Source: Simplicispira metamorpha (GTDB lineage Bacteria; Pseudomonadota; Gammaproteobacteria; Burkholderiales; Burkholderiaceae_C). Taken from it: a DNA stretch of 64,000 nucleotides. Below, piece after piece: positions 21,010-32,112 of this stretch. The DNA is taken from contig NZ_SLXH01000011.1 in assembly GCF_004341365.1 (NCBI RefSeq), positions 52,509-116,508 of the forward strand, written 5' to 3'. Position numbers and translations under genes: made by a program. How positions within the stretch are numbered: the stretch's first letter is position 1; every line of letters starts with the position of its first letter. Below the pieces are notes generated by a model. The model ran no database searches. It was not told the DNA's origin and saw only the letters and a list, made by a program, of their open reading frames with translations.

Positions 21010-22188
21010 ATGGAAGACATCGTTATCGTTTCCGCCACACGCACGGCTGTTGGCAAATTTGGCGGCGCACTGGCCAAGGTGCCTGCCACCGAACTGGGCA
21101 GCATCGTGATCAAAGAAGCCCTGGCACGCGCCCGTGTGGGCCTGGACCAGGTGGGTGAAGTCATCATGGGCCAGGTGCTGACCGCTGGCGTGGGCCAGAA
21201 CGCTGCGCGCCAGGCCATGCTCAAAGCCGGTGTGGCCAAGGAAACCCCCGCTATGACCATCAACGCCGTGTGCGGCTCGGGCCTCAAGGCCGTGATGCTG
21301 GCGGCCCAGGCCGTGGCCACGGGTGACAGCGAGATCGTGGTCGCCGGTGGCCAGGAAAACATGAGCGCCAGCCCCCACGTGCTGAACGGTTCGCGCGACG
21401 GCCAGCGCATGGGCGACTGGAAAATGCAGGACACCATGATCGTCGATGGCCTGTGGGACGTGTACAACCAGTACCACATGGGCATCACCGCTGAAAACGT
21501 GGCCAAGCAATACGGCATCACGCGCGACATGCAAGATGCTCTGGCCCTGGCCAGCCAGCAAAAGGCCGCTGCCGCGCAGGACGCTGGCAAGTTTGTCGAT
21601 GAAATCGTGGGCGTGAGCATTCCCCAGCGCAAAGGTGACCCCGTCGTCTTCAACGCCGATGAATACCTCAACCGCAAAACCAGCGCCGACGTGTTGGCAG
21701 GCCTGCGCCCCGCGTTTGACAAAGCCGGCACCGTGACCGCTGGCAACGCCTCGGGCATCAACGACGGTGCCGCCGCCGTGGTGGTGATGACCGCCAAAAA
21801 AGCCGCTGCCCTGGGCCTGACACCCCTGGCCCGCATTGCCGCCTACGGCACCAGCGGCCTGGACCCCGCCATCATGGGCATGGGCCCTGTCTCGGCCACC
21901 CGCAAGGCATTGCAGCGCGCAGGCTGGAGCGCTGCCGACATCGACCTGTTCGAGTTGAATGAGGCTTTTGCCGCCCAGGCCTGTGCTGTCAACCAGGAGC
22001 TGGGCATTGACCCCGCCAAGGTCAACGTCAACGGTGGTGCCATCGCCATCGGTCACCCTATCGGCGCATCGGGCAACCGCATTCTGGTGACGCTGCTGCA
22101 CGAAATGCAGCGCCGTGGCGCAAAGAAAGGTCTGGCCGCGTTGTGTATTGGCGGCGGCATGGGCGTGGCGCTGGCTCTGGAGCGCTAA
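21010..22188 (+). CDS. phaA: Acetyl-CoA C-acetyltransferase (beta-ketothiolase)
   Basis: A 392-residue thiolase condensing two acetyl-CoA to acetoacetyl-CoA for PHB. Active residues: Cys89 in [11 protein letters not shown], His in [14 protein letters not shown] and Cys in LCIGGGMG near the C-terminus. The ribosome site is AAGGA before ATG 21010. The downstream hairpin separates it from the EAL gene. Confidence 0.95.
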   Translation: MEDIVIVSATRTAVGKFGGALAKVPATELGSIVIKEALARARVGLDQVGEVIMGQVLTAGVGQNAARQAMLKAGVAKETPAMTINAVCGSGLKAVMLAAQAVATGDSEIVVAGGQENMSASPHVLNGSRDGQRMGDWKMQDTMIVDGLWDVYNQYHMGITAENVAKQYGITRDMQDALALASQQKAAAAQDAGKFVDEIVGVSIPQRKGDPVVFNADEYLNRKTSADVLAGLRPAFDKAGTVTAGNASGINDGAAAVVVMTAKKAAALGLTPLARIAAYGTSGLDPAIMGMGPVSATRKALQRAGWSAADIDLFELNEAFAAQACAVNQELGIDPAKVNVNGGAIAIGHPIGASGNRILVTLLHEMQRRGAKKGLAALCIGGGMGVALALER

Positions 22189-22268
22189 GCCAAGCCCCCC
22201 AACGGGTGCAAAGGAGTGGCGCGCTGGTGCGCTGAGTCCGTCTTTGCACCCCACCCCTTGGGGTTTTC

Positions 22269-22293
22269 TGCCGCGCCGTTGCGCGGCTTTTTT
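22269..22293 (+). terminator. Terminator after phaA
   Basis: GCCGCGC-CGTT-GCGCGGC followed by six T. It lies between phaA and the EAL gene, so the EAL gene probably needs its own promoter or read-through. Confidence 0.8.
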
Positions 22294-22335
22294 CGTGGGA
22301 TTGTCAAAGGCAGTGCATTTACACTGGGTCACCCC

Positions 22336-23106
22336 ATGAACACCACATTTTTTGCCCAACCCTTTGAACCCGTAGGCTGCAATGTCTGCCGGGACAAAAG
22401 CCAGTTGCCATTCGACTTCACCATGGCGTTCCAACCCATCATGGATCTGGTCGAAGAACGCCCCTTTGCCTACGAGGCACTGGTGCGCGGTGTCAATGGC
22501 GAATCAGCGGCCACGGTGTTGGGCTGGGTCGATGATTCCAACCGCTACCGTTTTGACCAGGCTTACCGCGTCAAGGCGATTGAACTGGCGGCGCGGCTCC
22601 ATCTGGCTGCGCTGCCAGGTTGCCGTTTGAGCATCAATTTTTTGCCCAATGCGGTGTACCGCGCCGAAACCTGCATCCGTGCCACCATGGAAGCAGCGCA
22701 CAACTTCAGTTTTCCGCACGACCGCATCATGTTTGAAGTGACCGAGGGCGAACAAGTCACCAACGGTGCGCACCTGAAGGCCATCTTCAACGAGTACCGC
22801 CGCCAGGGCCTGATCACCGCCATTGATGATTTTGGCGCGGGCTATGCGGGCCTGAACATGCTGGTGCAGTTCCAGCCGCACGTAATCAAGCTCGATATGG
22901 AGCTGATCCGCAATATCCACCAAGACCCCGTGCGCCAGGCCATTGTGTGTGGCATTGCCCTGGTGTGTGACAAGCTGCAGATTGACTTGGTGGCCGAAGG
23001 GGTAGAGACCGTGCAGGAGTCGCAGTACCTGAGTTCGGTAGGCGTTCGCTACCAGCAGGGTTACTGGTTTGCCCGCCCCGCCTGGGAAGCGCTGCCGCTG
23101 TCTTGA
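22336..23106 (+). CDS. EAL-domain c-di-GMP phosphodiesterase
   Basis: A 256-residue protein that is essentially one EAL domain after a short N-terminus holding CNVC. Metal and catalytic residues look intact: Glu in YEALVRG, Asn in SINFLP, Glu in FEVTEGE, the Asp pair in IDDFGAGYAGL, Lys in VIKLDME, Glu in VAEGVET and Gln in QQGYWF. It should therefore hydrolyse c-di-GMP. No sensor domain is attached. It sits between phaA and phaB, after a terminator, an unusual place that hints at a link between c-di-GMP and polymer storage; that link is inference. Confidence 0.88.
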   Translation: MNTTFFAQPFEPVGCNVCRDKSQLPFDFTMAFQPIMDLVEERPFAYEALVRGVNGESAATVLGWVDDSNRYRFDQAYRVKAIELAARLHLAALPGCRLSINFLPNAVYRAETCIRATMEAAHNFSFPHDRIMFEVTEGEQVTNGAHLKAIFNEYRRQGLITAIDDFGAGYAGLNMLVQFQPHVIKLDMELIRNIHQDPVRQAIVCGIALVCDKLQIDLVAEGVETVQESQYLSSVGVRYQQGYWFARPAWEALPLS

Positions 23107-23239
23107 GCACCCCCACTGTTGTCGGAACCCTCACATACAGGCGATAAAAAATACCGCACTACAGTGTTTTCCTGCACTGCTGCATCACAAATCTTGGTTA
23201 AAGTGATAGCAACAAGAATCTGCAACAAGGAGAACGAGA

Positions 23240-23977
23240 ATGAGCCAAAGAGTAGCGTACGTCACTGGTGGCATGGGTGGCATTGGAACGGCCATCTGCC
23301 AGCGCCTGCACCAAGAGGGTTTCAAGGTCATCGCCGGCTGCGGCCCCACGCGCGACCATGCCAAGTGGCTGGCCGAGCAAAAAGAGCTGGGCTACACCTT
23401 CTACGCTTCGGTGGGCAACGTGGGCGATTGGGACTCTACCGTCGAGGCGTTCTCCAAAGCCAAGGCCGAGCACGGCAGCATTGACGTGCTGGTGAACAAC
23501 GCCGGTATCACCCGCGACCGCATGTTCCTGAAGATGACCCGCGAAGACTGGGATCAGGTCATCGAAACCAACCTCAACAGCATGTTCAACGTCACCAAGC
23601 AAGTGGTGGCCGACATGGTGGAAAAAGGCTGGGGCCGCATCATCAACATTTCGTCGGTCAACGGTGAAAAAGGCCAGTCTGGCCAGACCAACTACTCGGC
23701 TGCCAAGGCGGGTATGCACGGCTTCTCGATGGCCCTGGCACAAGAAATGGCCACCAAGGGCGTAACGGTCAACACCGTCAGCCCTGGCTACATCGGCACT
23801 GATATGGTCAACGCCATCCGCCCCGATGTGCTGGAGAAGATCATCGCCACCGTGCCCGTCAAGCGCTTGGGCAAACCCAGCGAGATTGCCTCCATCATCG
23901 CCTGGCTGGCGTCGGATGAAGGTGGCTACGCCACGGGCGCCGAGTTCTCGGTCAACGGCGGCCTGCACATGAGCTGA
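23240..23977 (+). CDS. phaB: Acetoacetyl-CoA reductase (NADPH)
   Basis: A 245-residue short-chain dehydrogenase making (R)-3-hydroxybutyryl-CoA for PhaC. It shows the N-terminal Rossmann motif TGGMGGIG, NNAGITRD, the Ser in ISSVNGEKGQ, YSAAKAG with the catalytic Tyr and Lys, and the PhaB-type end ATGAEFSVNGGLHMS. The ribosome site AAGGAGAA precedes ATG 23240. It is followed by a strong terminator. Together with PhaA and PhaC it completes PHB synthesis from acetyl-CoA. Confidence 0.95.
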   Translation: MSQRVAYVTGGMGGIGTAICQRLHQEGFKVIAGCGPTRDHAKWLAEQKELGYTFYASVGNVGDWDSTVEAFSKAKAEHGSIDVLVNNAGITRDRMFLKMTREDWDQVIETNLNSMFNVTKQVVADMVEKGWGRIINISSVNGEKGQSGQTNYSAAKAGMHGFSMALAQEMATKGVTVNTVSPGYIGTDMVNAIRPDVLEKIIATVPVKRLGKPSEIASIIAWLASDEGGYATGAEFSVNGGLHMS

Positions 23978-24281
23978 TTTTCTGGTTTCGACCAGACTGC
24001 AAAAAACCCCGCAATGCGGGGTTTTTTTGTGGGCGGTGGGCGCTGGGATGATTCAGCGCACTGACCGCAGGGAACACACCTCACATGCGGCTGGGAGCAC
24101 GCTTGCGATCGCGTTCGTCTTCAGGCCAGGCGGAGAGGATGGTGGTGGTGGTCATGGTCATTTGCTTTGCAAAAGTGTCTGTGATGGAACTTCAACGCGG
24201 CCCCAATGCAGTGCGTTGACAGCCATTTCAAAAAAAATGCAACAAGGTATGCGCGGGCCCGCAGACGCCGTTGGCGCACCA
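23978..24281. other. 304-base gap between phaB and the ABC-F gene
   Basis: Apart from the phaB terminator at 24003-24028, I see no gene, repeat or clear promoter. The genes on both sides end here (convergent). Confidence 0.5.
24003..24028 (+). terminator. Terminator after phaB
   Basis: AACCCCGC-AAT-GCGGGGTT followed by T residues, 25 bases after the phaB stop codon. The flanking A and T runs could let it act for the convergent gene too. Confidence 0.88.
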
Positions 24282-26354
24282 TCACAACGCGGCGGTTTGC
24301 GCTTCTATTTCTTCGGACAGCTCCAGCCAGCGCTCTTCCAGGGTGGCGATTTCATCGGTGCAGGCTTTCAGGCGACGGCCACTGTCGGCAATCTCGGCGG
24401 GGGGCAGGGGCTGGGTCAGGCGCTCGTGCAGGGTGCTGCACTCGGCATTCAAGGCGGCCATGCGCTGGTCGATTTGCTCCAGCTCGCGTTTGAGCGGGCG
24501 CAGCTTTTGTGCTAGCAGCTGGCGTGCCTGGGCGTCTTGCTTGCGCTGGTCGCGGCCATCGCCTGATTTTTTAGGGTCATTTTGGCCTGTAGCGATTTCT
24601 GGACGTGCGCTATCAGCTATCAAAACAGGAGTAACTTCCGGCGCAGCGGCGGTGGTGGCTGCTGCGGCCTGTGGTGCGGCCCCAGCGGCTTTGAGCGCGG
24701 CGCTGTCGGCAGCGGCCTCCAGCTTGGCCAGTTCTCGCTGGCGTTTGGCTTCGTCGAGCAGGTAGCGCTGGTAGTCGTCCAGATCACCATCGAAGGGGCC
24801 GACAGCACCCCGGCCCACCATCCAGAACTCATCGCACACGGCGCGCAGCAGGGCGCGGTCGTGGCTGACCAGCATCACCGTGCCTTCAAACTCGTTCAGC
24901 GCCATGGACAGCGCCTCGCGCGTGGCCAAATCGAGGTGGTTGGTGGGCTCGTCCAGCAGCAGCAGGTTGGGGCGCTGCCAGACGATCATGGCCAGCACCA
25001 GACGGGCTTTTTCGCCGCCGCTCATGCTGCCCACGCTTTGCTTGACCATGTCGCCCGTGAAGTTGAACGTGCCCAGGTAGCTGCGTAAATCTTGCTCGCG
25101 GCTGGATTCGCGGCTTTGCGGGCCCAGCTCTTTGGCCAGGCGAATCATGTGCTCCAGCGGGTTTTCGTGCGGGCGCAGCACGTCCAGCTCTTGCTGGGCA
25201 AAGTAGCCAATCGACAAGCCCTTGCCTTCGGTCACGGTGCCTGCCAGCGGCGCCATGGTGCGGGCAATGGTTTTGACCAGCGTGGATTTGCCCTGGCCGT
25301 TGGCGCCCAGAATGCCGATGCGCTGGCCCGCCAGCACGCTGCGGCTGACGTTGTGCAGGATGGCCGTTTCGCTGCCGTCTTCGGCACGGTAGCCAAACGC
25401 GGCATCGCTGATGGCCAGCATGGGGTTGGGCAGGTTGGTGGGCTCCTTGAACTCGAAGGTGAAGTCGGCATCGGCCAGCACGGGCGCGATTTTCTCCATG
25501 CGGTCCAGCGCCTTGACCCGGCTTTGCGCCTGCTTGGCCTTGCTGGCCTTGGCCTTGAAGCGGTCAATGAACTTCTTCAGGTGGGCGATTTTTTCTTGCT
25601 GCTTGGCAAAGCTGGCCTGTTGCAACTCCAGCTGCTGGGCGCGCAAGTCTTCAAACTTGCTGTAGTTGCCGCCGTAGCGGGTGAGCTGGGCGTTGTCGAT
25701 GTGCATGGTCACGTTGGTCACGGCGTCGAGAAACTCGCGGTCGTGGCTGATGACGATCATGGTGCCTTCGTAGCGCTTGAGCCAGGCCTCCAGCCAGACC
25801 AGGGCGTCCAAGTCCAAGTGGTTGGTGGGCTCATCGAGCAGCAGCAAGTCTGACGGGCACATCAGCGCGCGCGCCAGTTGCAGGCGCATGCGCCAGCCGC
25901 CCGAGAAGCTGTTGACGGGCTTGTCCAGCTCGGACACTTTGAAGCCCAGGCCCAGAATCAGCGCCTGCGCGCGCGGCACGGCGTCGTGGTCGCCTGCGTC
26001 GGCCAGATCGGTGTAGGCGTGGGCAATGGCCATGCCGTCGTCTTCGGCCTCGGCGCGCACCAGTGCGGCGCGCAGCTCGGTCAGGCGGGTGTCGCCCGCG
26101 ACGACGAAATCGGTGGCCGATTCGTCGGTTTCAGGCATGTTCTGTGCCACCTGCGCCATGCGCCATTGGGTGGGAATGTAGAAGTCGCCGCCGTCTTCGT
26201 GCAGCGAGCCGTTGAGCAGCGCAAACAGGCTGGACTTGCCAGCGCCGTTGCGTCCGACCAGACCGACGTTTTCACCGGGGTTGATGGTGGCGTTGACGCC
26301 ATTGAGCAGCACCTTGGCACTGCGGCGCAAGGTGACGTTTTTCAGGGTAATCAT
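24282..26354 (-). CDS. ABC-F family ATPase, YheS-like
   Basis: A 690-residue protein with two ABC ATPase cassettes and no membrane segment. Cassette 1: Walker A GRNGAGKSS, signature FSGGWRMRL, Walker B LLLLDEPTNHLD. Cassette 2: GANGQGKST, MSGGEKARL, LLLLDEPTNHLD. The linker between them (about 240-300) is Lys/Gln-rich, as in ribosome-bound ABC-F proteins. A C-terminal extension (about 545-690) carries a coiled coil (KRELEQIDQRMAAL) and matches E. coli YheS more than Uup or EttA. ABC-F proteins act at the ribosomal E site. A dispersed-repeat copy is translated in the extension as LIADSARPEIATG. It lies beside prmB, another ribosome-related gene. Confidence 0.88.
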   Translation of the reverse strand: MITLKNVTLRRSAKVLLNGVNATINPGENVGLVGRNGAGKSSLFALLNGSLHEDGGDFYIPTQWRMAQVAQNMPETDESATDFVVAGDTRLTELRAALVRAEAEDDGMAIAHAYTDLADAGDHDAVPRAQALILGLGFKVSELDKPVNSFSGGWRMRLQLARALMCPSDLLLLDEPTNHLDLDALVWLEAWLKRYEGTMIVISHDREFLDAVTNVTMHIDNAQLTRYGGNYSKFEDLRAQQLELQQASFAKQQEKIAHLKKFIDRFKAKASKAKQAQSRVKALDRMEKIAPVLADADFTFEFKEPTNLPNPMLAISDAAFGYRAEDGSETAILHNVSRSVLAGQRIGILGANGQGKSTLVKTIARTMAPLAGTVTEGKGLSIGYFAQQELDVLRPHENPLEHMIRLAKELGPQSRESSREQDLRSYLGTFNFTGDMVKQSVGSMSGGEKARLVLAMIVWQRPNLLLLDEPTNHLDLATREALSMALNEFEGTVMLVSHDRALLRAVCDEFWMVGRGAVGPFDGDLDDYQRYLLDEAKRQRELAKLEAAADSAALKAAGAAPQAAAATTAAAPEVTPVLIADSARPEIATGQNDPKKSGDGRDQRKQDAQARQLLAQKLRPLKRELEQIDQRMAALNAECSTLHERLTQPLPPAEIADSGRRLKACTDEIATLEERWLELSEEIEAQTAAL
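24571..24635 (-). repeat. Dispersed repeat copy 8 (inside the yheS-like gene)
   Basis: The plus strand TGCGCTATCAGCTATCAAAA at 24606-24625 is a reverse core (17/20). The longer element extends left (TTTTGGCCTGTAGCG). Because the gene is on the minus strand, the copy is translated from the opposite strand to those in ligA or pgeF. Confidence 0.75.
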
Positions 26355-26421
26355 GGGGTGCGGTGCGCGCAGGGGCGCACGGTTGGTTCAGGGCGCACAG
26401 GGCACCCCGAACGGGTGGGTT

Positions 26422-27378
26422 TCAAACAAAGCGTTGCAGGGCGCCGCGCGTGACCAGCAAAACCTGGTCGCCGCCTGCGCTGGTGTCGAGCCAGAACACA
26501 GGCAGCTGTGGGAAGGCGGCTTCGAAAAAATCGCGCTCGTTGCCGATTTCCAGCACCAGCACGGCATGTTCGGTCATGCAGGCGGGGGCGTCTTGCAGCA
26601 GGCGGCGGATGAAGTCCATGCCATCGGCTCCGCCCGCCAGCGCCAGCACGGGTTCGGCCCGGTACTCGGCGGGCAGCTGGGCCATGCTTTGGCTGTTGAC
26701 GTAGGGCGGGTTGCAGATGATCAAGTCCCAAGGGCCGGGAACGAAGGCCAGGCCGTCCGACACTTGCAGCGTGATGCGCTCTTGCAGGCCGTGTTGATCG
26801 ACGTTGATGCGGGCCACGGCCAGGGCGTCTTCGGAAATATCGGCACCCGTGACCTGCACCTCAGGCCAGGCCATGGCAGTGAGCACGGCCAGACTGCCGT
26901 TGCCGGTACACAAATCCAGCACGCGCTGGGTGTGCTCGCCCAGAAAGTCGTCAAAACCGCCATCAACGATCAGCTCGGCAATCAGGCTGCGCGGCACGAT
27001 GGCGCGCTCGTCCACATAAAACGGCACGCCTTGCAGCCAGGCCTGGCGCGTGAGGTAGGCGGCGGGCTTGCGCGTGGCGATGCGCTCATCAAAAAGCGTA
27101 GCTACTTGCGCAAGCTGGGCGGGCGTTACCGGCCTGTTTTGTTGTGAATCGGTGTCGTCAGCGTCCAGCGGGGTATTGAGCGCCAGACCCAGGCGCCACA
27201 GCACCAGCCAAGCGGCTTCGTCGTGGGCGTTGGTGGTGCCGTGGCCAAAAGAGACGCCCGCCGCTTGCAGCAGGCGCGTGCCGGATTCGACCAGTGCGCC
27301 CAGGGTGTCGCCCGCCAGCGGGGGCAGATTGGCGGGTGTGGCCTGCGGGGCGGCAGAGGAGGGCAGTGCGCCACTCAT
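26422..27378 (-). CDS. prmB: Ribosomal protein L3 glutamine N5-methyltransferase PrmB
   Basis: A 318-residue SAM-dependent methyltransferase of the HemK family. It has the SAM motif [12 protein letters not shown] (about 155-165) and the catalytic [10 protein letters not shown] (about 225-234). The residues after NPPY and the [12 protein letters not shown] block fit PrmB (L3) better than PrmC (release factors). Residues at about 82-96 ([15 protein letters not shown]) are encoded by a dispersed-repeat copy. Its start overlaps the dapE stop by four bases (ATGA), so translation is probably coupled to dapE. Confidence 0.85.
   Translation of the reverse strand: MSGALPSSAAPQATPANLPPLAGDTLGALVESGTRLLQAAGVSFGHGTTNAHDEAAWLVLWRLGLALNTPLDADDTDSQQNRPVTPAQLAQVATLFDERIATRKPAAYLTRQAWLQGVPFYVDERAIVPRSLIAELIVDGGFDDFLGEHTQRVLDLCTGNGSLAVLTAMAWPEVQVTGADISEDALAVARINVDQHGLQERITLQVSDGLAFVPGPWDLIICNPPYVNSQSMAQLPAEYRAEPVLALAGGADGMDFIRRLLQDAPACMTEHAVLVLEIGNERDFFEAAFPQLPVFWLDTSAGGDQVLLVTRGALQRFV
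27091..27142 (+). repeat. Dispersed repeat copy 9 (inside prmB)
   Basis: Core at 27093-27112 (AAAGCGTAGCTACTTGCGCA) is diverged, but the right flank (GGGCGTTACCGGCCTGTTTT) matches the copy in dapE closely. It is read on the minus strand as [15 protein letters not shown]. Confidence 0.7.
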
Positions 27379-28559
27379 GCGCTGGCTGCCACGGCTTGCG
27401 CCTGCAGGTTTTCGAGGGTGCGGCGGTAGATGTTTTTCAAGGGTTCGATGTCGGCAATGGCGATGTGCTCGTCAATTTTGTGGATGCTGGCGTTGGGCGG
27501 GCCCAGCTCCACCACCTGCGGGCAGATGGTGGCGATGAAGCGGCCATCGCTGGTGCCACCGGTGGTGGACAGCTCGGTGGTCAGACCGGTTTCGGCGGCA
27601 ATGGCTTGCTGCACGGCCTCCACCAGATCGCCCGGGGTGGTCAGAAAGGGCTGGCCACCCAGCGTCCATTGCAGTTCGTATTCGAGGTCGTGGCGGTCGA
27701 GCACGGTGTGGACGCGCTTTTTCAGGCCCTCGGCGGTGGATTCAGTGCAGAAGCGGAAGTTGAAGTCGATGACCACCGCGCCGGGGATGATGTTGCTGGC
27801 CCCGGTGCCACCGTGGATGTTGCTCATCTGCCAGCTGGTCGGCTGGAAGAATGCGTTGCCCTCGTCCCAGCGGGTGGCGGACAGTTCGGCCAGTGCGGGC
27901 ACGGCTTCGTGGATGGGGTTGCGCGCCAGGTGCGGGTAGGCAATGTGGCCCTGGATGCCGCGCACGGTGAGCTTGCCGCTCAAGGTGCCCCTGCGGCCAT
28001 TCTTGATCATGTCGCCCGTGCGCTTGACCGCGGTGGGCTCACCCACGATGCAGTAGTCCATGGTCTCGCCGCGCGCCTTGAGCTGCTCGACCACCACCTT
28101 GGTGCCATCGACCGAGGGGCCTTCCTCATCGCTGGTGAGCAAGAAGGCGATGTTCAACAGCGGCGCGGGCGTGGCGGCCAAAAACTCTTCCACGGCCACC
28201 ACGAAGGCGGCGATGGAGGTTTTCATGTCGCTGGCGCCCCGGCCATAGAGCTTGCCGTCGCGGTGCGTGGGGATGAAGGGATCGCTTTTCCACTGCGCCA
28301 GCGGGCCGGTGGGAACCACGTCGGTATGGCCAGCAAATACTATGGTTTTGATAGCTGCTTGCGCTTGCTGCGCGGGCGCTACAGGCCGTTTTGACCACAA
28401 ATTTTGCACACGGAACTCGGCAGGGCCGCTGTCCATGGGTTCGCAAACAAAGCCCAGGGGTTGCAGGCGTTCGGTGAGCAGTTGCAGGCAGCCGGCATCC
28501 TCGGGCGTGACGGAGGGGCGCGAGATGAGCTGCTCGGCCAGGTTCAGGGTCAGGGACAT
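27375..28559 (-). CDS. dapE: Succinyl-diaminopimelate desuccinylase
   Basis: A 394-residue zinc peptidase-fold enzyme of the lysine/DAP pathway. It removes succinate from N-succinyl-LL-DAP. Metal ligands: His in [11 protein letters not shown], Asp in YGRGASDMK and the Glu pair in [12 protein letters not shown]. It is longer than E. coli DapE (375), partly because residues at about 50-66 ([14 protein letters not shown]), just before the FAGHTD motif, come from a dispersed-repeat copy. The start at 28559 ([12 protein letters not shown]) matches the family; 29 codons upstream are open but not conserved. It is followed by prmB with a 4-base overlap and preceded by the PilT/PilU gene. Confidence 0.95.
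   Translation of the reverse strand: MSLTLNLAEQLISRPSVTPEDAGCLQLLTERLQPLGFVCEPMDSGPAEFRVQNLWSKRPVAPAQQAQAAIKTIVFAGHTDVVPTGPLAQWKSDPFIPTHRDGKLYGRGASDMKTSIAAFVVAVEEFLAATPAPLLNIAFLLTSDEEGPSVDGTKVVVEQLKARGETMDYCIVGEPTAVKRTGDMIKNGRRGTLSGKLTVRGIQGHIAYPHLARNPIHEAVPALAELSATRWDEGNAFFQPTSWQMSNIHGGTGASNIIPGAVVIDFNFRFCTESTAEGLKKRVHTVLDRHDLEYELQWTLGGQPFLTTPGDLVEAVQQAIAAETGLTTELSTTGGTSDGRFIATICPQVVELGPPNASIHKIDEHIAIADIEPLKNIYRRTLENLQAQAVAASA
28334..28405 (+). repeat. Dispersed repeat copy 10 (inside dapE, best core match)
   Basis: 28346-28365 equals the core TTTTGATAGCTGCTTGCGCT exactly. The right flank reads GCGCTACAGGCCGTTTTGAC. Translated on the minus strand as [17 protein letters not shown]. Confidence 0.9.
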
Positions 28560-28578
28560 GGATAAAAGAGGGGAAAGG

Positions 28579-29748
<1,170 letters not shown>

Positions 29749-29830
29749 TGGATGTAGTCCCTATCGTGGTGTAGCGGGTGGGCGGCGAACCTGCGCCCGC
29801 AAGGGCGCTGCGGGCAGTGGCCTTGCGTTT

Positions 29831-30655
29831 TTAGTCGCGCAGCAGGTCGTTCAGGCTGGTTTTGGCGCGGGTCTGGGCATCGACGCGCTTGACGATGATG
29901 GCGGCGTACAGGCTGTAGCGGCCATTGTCTTTGGGCAGGCTGCCAGAAATCACCACCGAACCCGAGGGCACGCGGCCATAGCTGATCTCGCCGGTGGCGC
30001 GGTCGTAAATGGGGGTGCTCTGGCCGATGTACACACCCATGCTGATGACCGAGTTTTCTTCGACGATCACGCCTTCGACGATTTCCGAGCGCGCACCGAT
30101 GAAGCAGTTGTCTTCAATGATGGTGGGGCCTGCTTGCAGGGGTTCGAGCACACCGCCCAGGCCAACGCCGCCCGACAAATGCACGTTCTTGCCCACTTGC
30201 GCGCAAGAACCCACGGTGGCCCAGGTATCAACCATGGTGCCTTCATCGACATAGGCGCCAATGTTGACGTAAGAGGGCATCAGGATGGCGCCCTTGGCAA
30301 TGAAGCTGCCACGGCGGGCCACAGCGGGCGGCACCACGCGCACGCCGGTGGCGGCCATTTCTTCTGCCGAGAGGTGGGCAAACTTGGTTGGCACCTTGTC
30401 GTAAAAGCCCAGATCGCCCGAGCGGATGAGTTCGTTGTCTTTCAGGCGGAAAGACAGCAGCACGGCTTTCTTGATCCACTGGTGAACCGTCCACTGGCCC
30501 ACGCCTTCGCGGGTGGCCACGCGCAGGCTGCCGTTGTTGAGCTGGGAGATGACGTAATCGACAGCTTCACGCACTTCGGCAGGGGCCGAGGCGGGGGAGA
30601 GGCTGGCGCGGTTGTCCCACGCGGATTCGATGGTGCTTTGCAGTTGTTGGGTCAT
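29831..30655 (-). CDS. dapD: Tetrahydrodipicolinate N-succinyltransferase
   Basis: A 274-residue acyltransferase with the left-handed beta-helix pattern of hexapeptide repeats (for example [20 protein letters not shown] and [18 protein letters not shown] read in pieces). It transfers succinate to tetrahydrodipicolinate, the step before DapC. The start at 30655 ([14 protein letters not shown]) is the family start and overlaps nothing; the upstream dapC stop is 8 bases away, consistent with one transcript dapC-dapD. Confidence 0.95.
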   Translation of the reverse strand: MTQQLQSTIESAWDNRASLSPASAPAEVREAVDYVISQLNNGSLRVATREGVGQWTVHQWIKKAVLLSFRLKDNELIRSGDLGFYDKVPTKFAHLSAEEMAATGVRVVPPAVARRGSFIAKGAILMPSYVNIGAYVDEGTMVDTWATVGSCAQVGKNVHLSGGVGLGGVLEPLQAGPTIIEDNCFIGARSEIVEGVIVEENSVISMGVYIGQSTPIYDRATGEISYGRVPSGSVVISGSLPKDNGRYSLYAAIIVKRVDAQTRAKTSLNDLLRD

Positions 30656-30663
30656 GGGAGGCT

Positions 30664-31869
30664 TCAGGGGGAGGGAGACTGGATGAATTGCACGATGCGC
30701 TGGGCCGCTTCCAGGCACTCAGCGGTTTCGGCCACCAAGGCCATGCGCACGCGCTGGGCGCCGGGGTTGGCGCCGTGGGCTTCGCGGGCCAAGTAACTGC
30801 CGGGCAGCACGGTCACATTGTATTGAGCCAGCAGTTGGCGGGCGAAGTCGGTATCGCTCATGCCCAGATGCTCGGGCACTTGGGCCCAGAGGTAAAAACC
30901 CGCGTCAGGCAAGGACACGGGCATCACGCGCTCCAACAGCGGCGTGACCTGGGCAAATTTTTGGCGGTATTGGGCGCGGTTGTCGATGACGTGCTGCTCG
31001 TCGTTCCAGGCAGCAATGCTGGCGGCTTGCACCGCCGGGCCCATGGCACTGCCGTGGTAGGTGCGGTAGAGCAAATAGGCTTTGAGCAGCGCCGCATCAC
31101 CGGCGACAAAACCGCTGCGCAGGCCAGGCACGTTGCTGCGCTTGGACAGGCTGGTGAAAGAGACCAGGTTTTTGAAATCACTGCGGCCCAGTTGGGCGGC
31201 GGCCTCCAGGCCACCCAGCGGCGGCTCGTCACGGAAGTAGATCTCGCTGTAGCACTCGTCCGAGGCAATGACAAAGCCGTGGCGGTCTGACAAGGCGAAC
31301 AGTTTTTCCCACTCGGGCAGCGGCATCACTGCGCCCGTGGGGTTGCCTGGCGAGCAAACAAACAGCAACTGGGTACGCTGCCAGACGGCCTCTGGCACGC
31401 TGTCCCAATCGACGGCAAAGTTGCGCGCCGGGTCGCTGGGGGCGTAGTAGGGCGTGGCCCCTGAGAGCAGGGCGGCGCCTTCGTAGATTTGGTAGAACGG
31501 GTTGGGGCAAACCACCACGGCGCCTTCACGGGTCGGGTCGATGATGGTTTGCGCAAAGGCAAACAGCGCCTCGCGCGAGCCATTGACGGGCAACACCTGC
31601 GTGGCCGGGTCGAGCGCCAGACCGTAGCGGCGCGCTATCCAGCCTGTGAAGGCTTCGCGCAGGCGGGGTTCGCCCGCCGTGGCGGGGTAGCTGGCCAACC
31701 CGCCCAGGCCGGCCACCAGAGCGTCTTTGATGAAGGCAGGCGTGGCGTGGCGTGGCTCACCCATGCCCAGGCTGATGGGCGAGAGGTGTGCGGGCGGGGT
31801 CACGGAGGCAAAAAGTTGCCGCAGACGCTCAAAAGGATAGGGCTGTAGGCGCGAGAGCAGGGGATTCAT
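30664..31869 (-). CDS. dapC: Succinyldiaminopimelate aminotransferase
   Basis: A 401-residue class I/II PLP aminotransferase. The PLP lysine is in [15 protein letters not shown] (about 238), with [10 protein letters not shown] and the substrate Arg in the C-terminal half. Among family members, the DapC assignment rests on sequence feel and on the dapC-dapD-dapE neighbourhood. It catalyses transfer of an amino group from glutamate to succinyl-amino-ketopimelate. It is the first gene of the leftward lysine group and diverges from the chemotaxis receptor. Confidence 0.9.
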   Translation of the reverse strand: MNPLLSRLQPYPFERLRQLFASVTPPAHLSPISLGMGEPRHATPAFIKDALVAGLGGLASYPATAGEPRLREAFTGWIARRYGLALDPATQVLPVNGSREALFAFAQTIIDPTREGAVVVCPNPFYQIYEGAALLSGATPYYAPSDPARNFAVDWDSVPEAVWQRTQLLFVCSPGNPTGAVMPLPEWEKLFALSDRHGFVIASDECYSEIYFRDEPPLGGLEAAAQLGRSDFKNLVSFTSLSKRSNVPGLRSGFVAGDAALLKAYLLYRTYHGSAMGPAVQAASIAAWNDEQHVIDNRAQYRQKFAQVTPLLERVMPVSLPDAGFYLWAQVPEHLGMSDTDFARQLLAQYNVTVLPGSYLAREAHGANPGAQRVRMALVAETAECLEAAQRIVQFIQSPSP

Positions 31870-32112
31870 GGGGCGCCATTATCCGTGATGGCTGCTGCGT
31901 TGCGCGGCACGGGAAGCCACCCTTCAACCATGGGGGTAAACCTTGATTTACAACAAATTGTCAGTAAGGAGCAAGTAATTTTTACCACTATGCGCCTTTG
32001 CCAAGGCGCGTTAGCAGCACTTGGCATGCACGCTGCAAGTGCTGCACCTGCGGGGCCAGGATGACAGCACAGCGAATTGCCTTATAAAAAATGCCCTGGA
32101 GACTTGCTGCTT

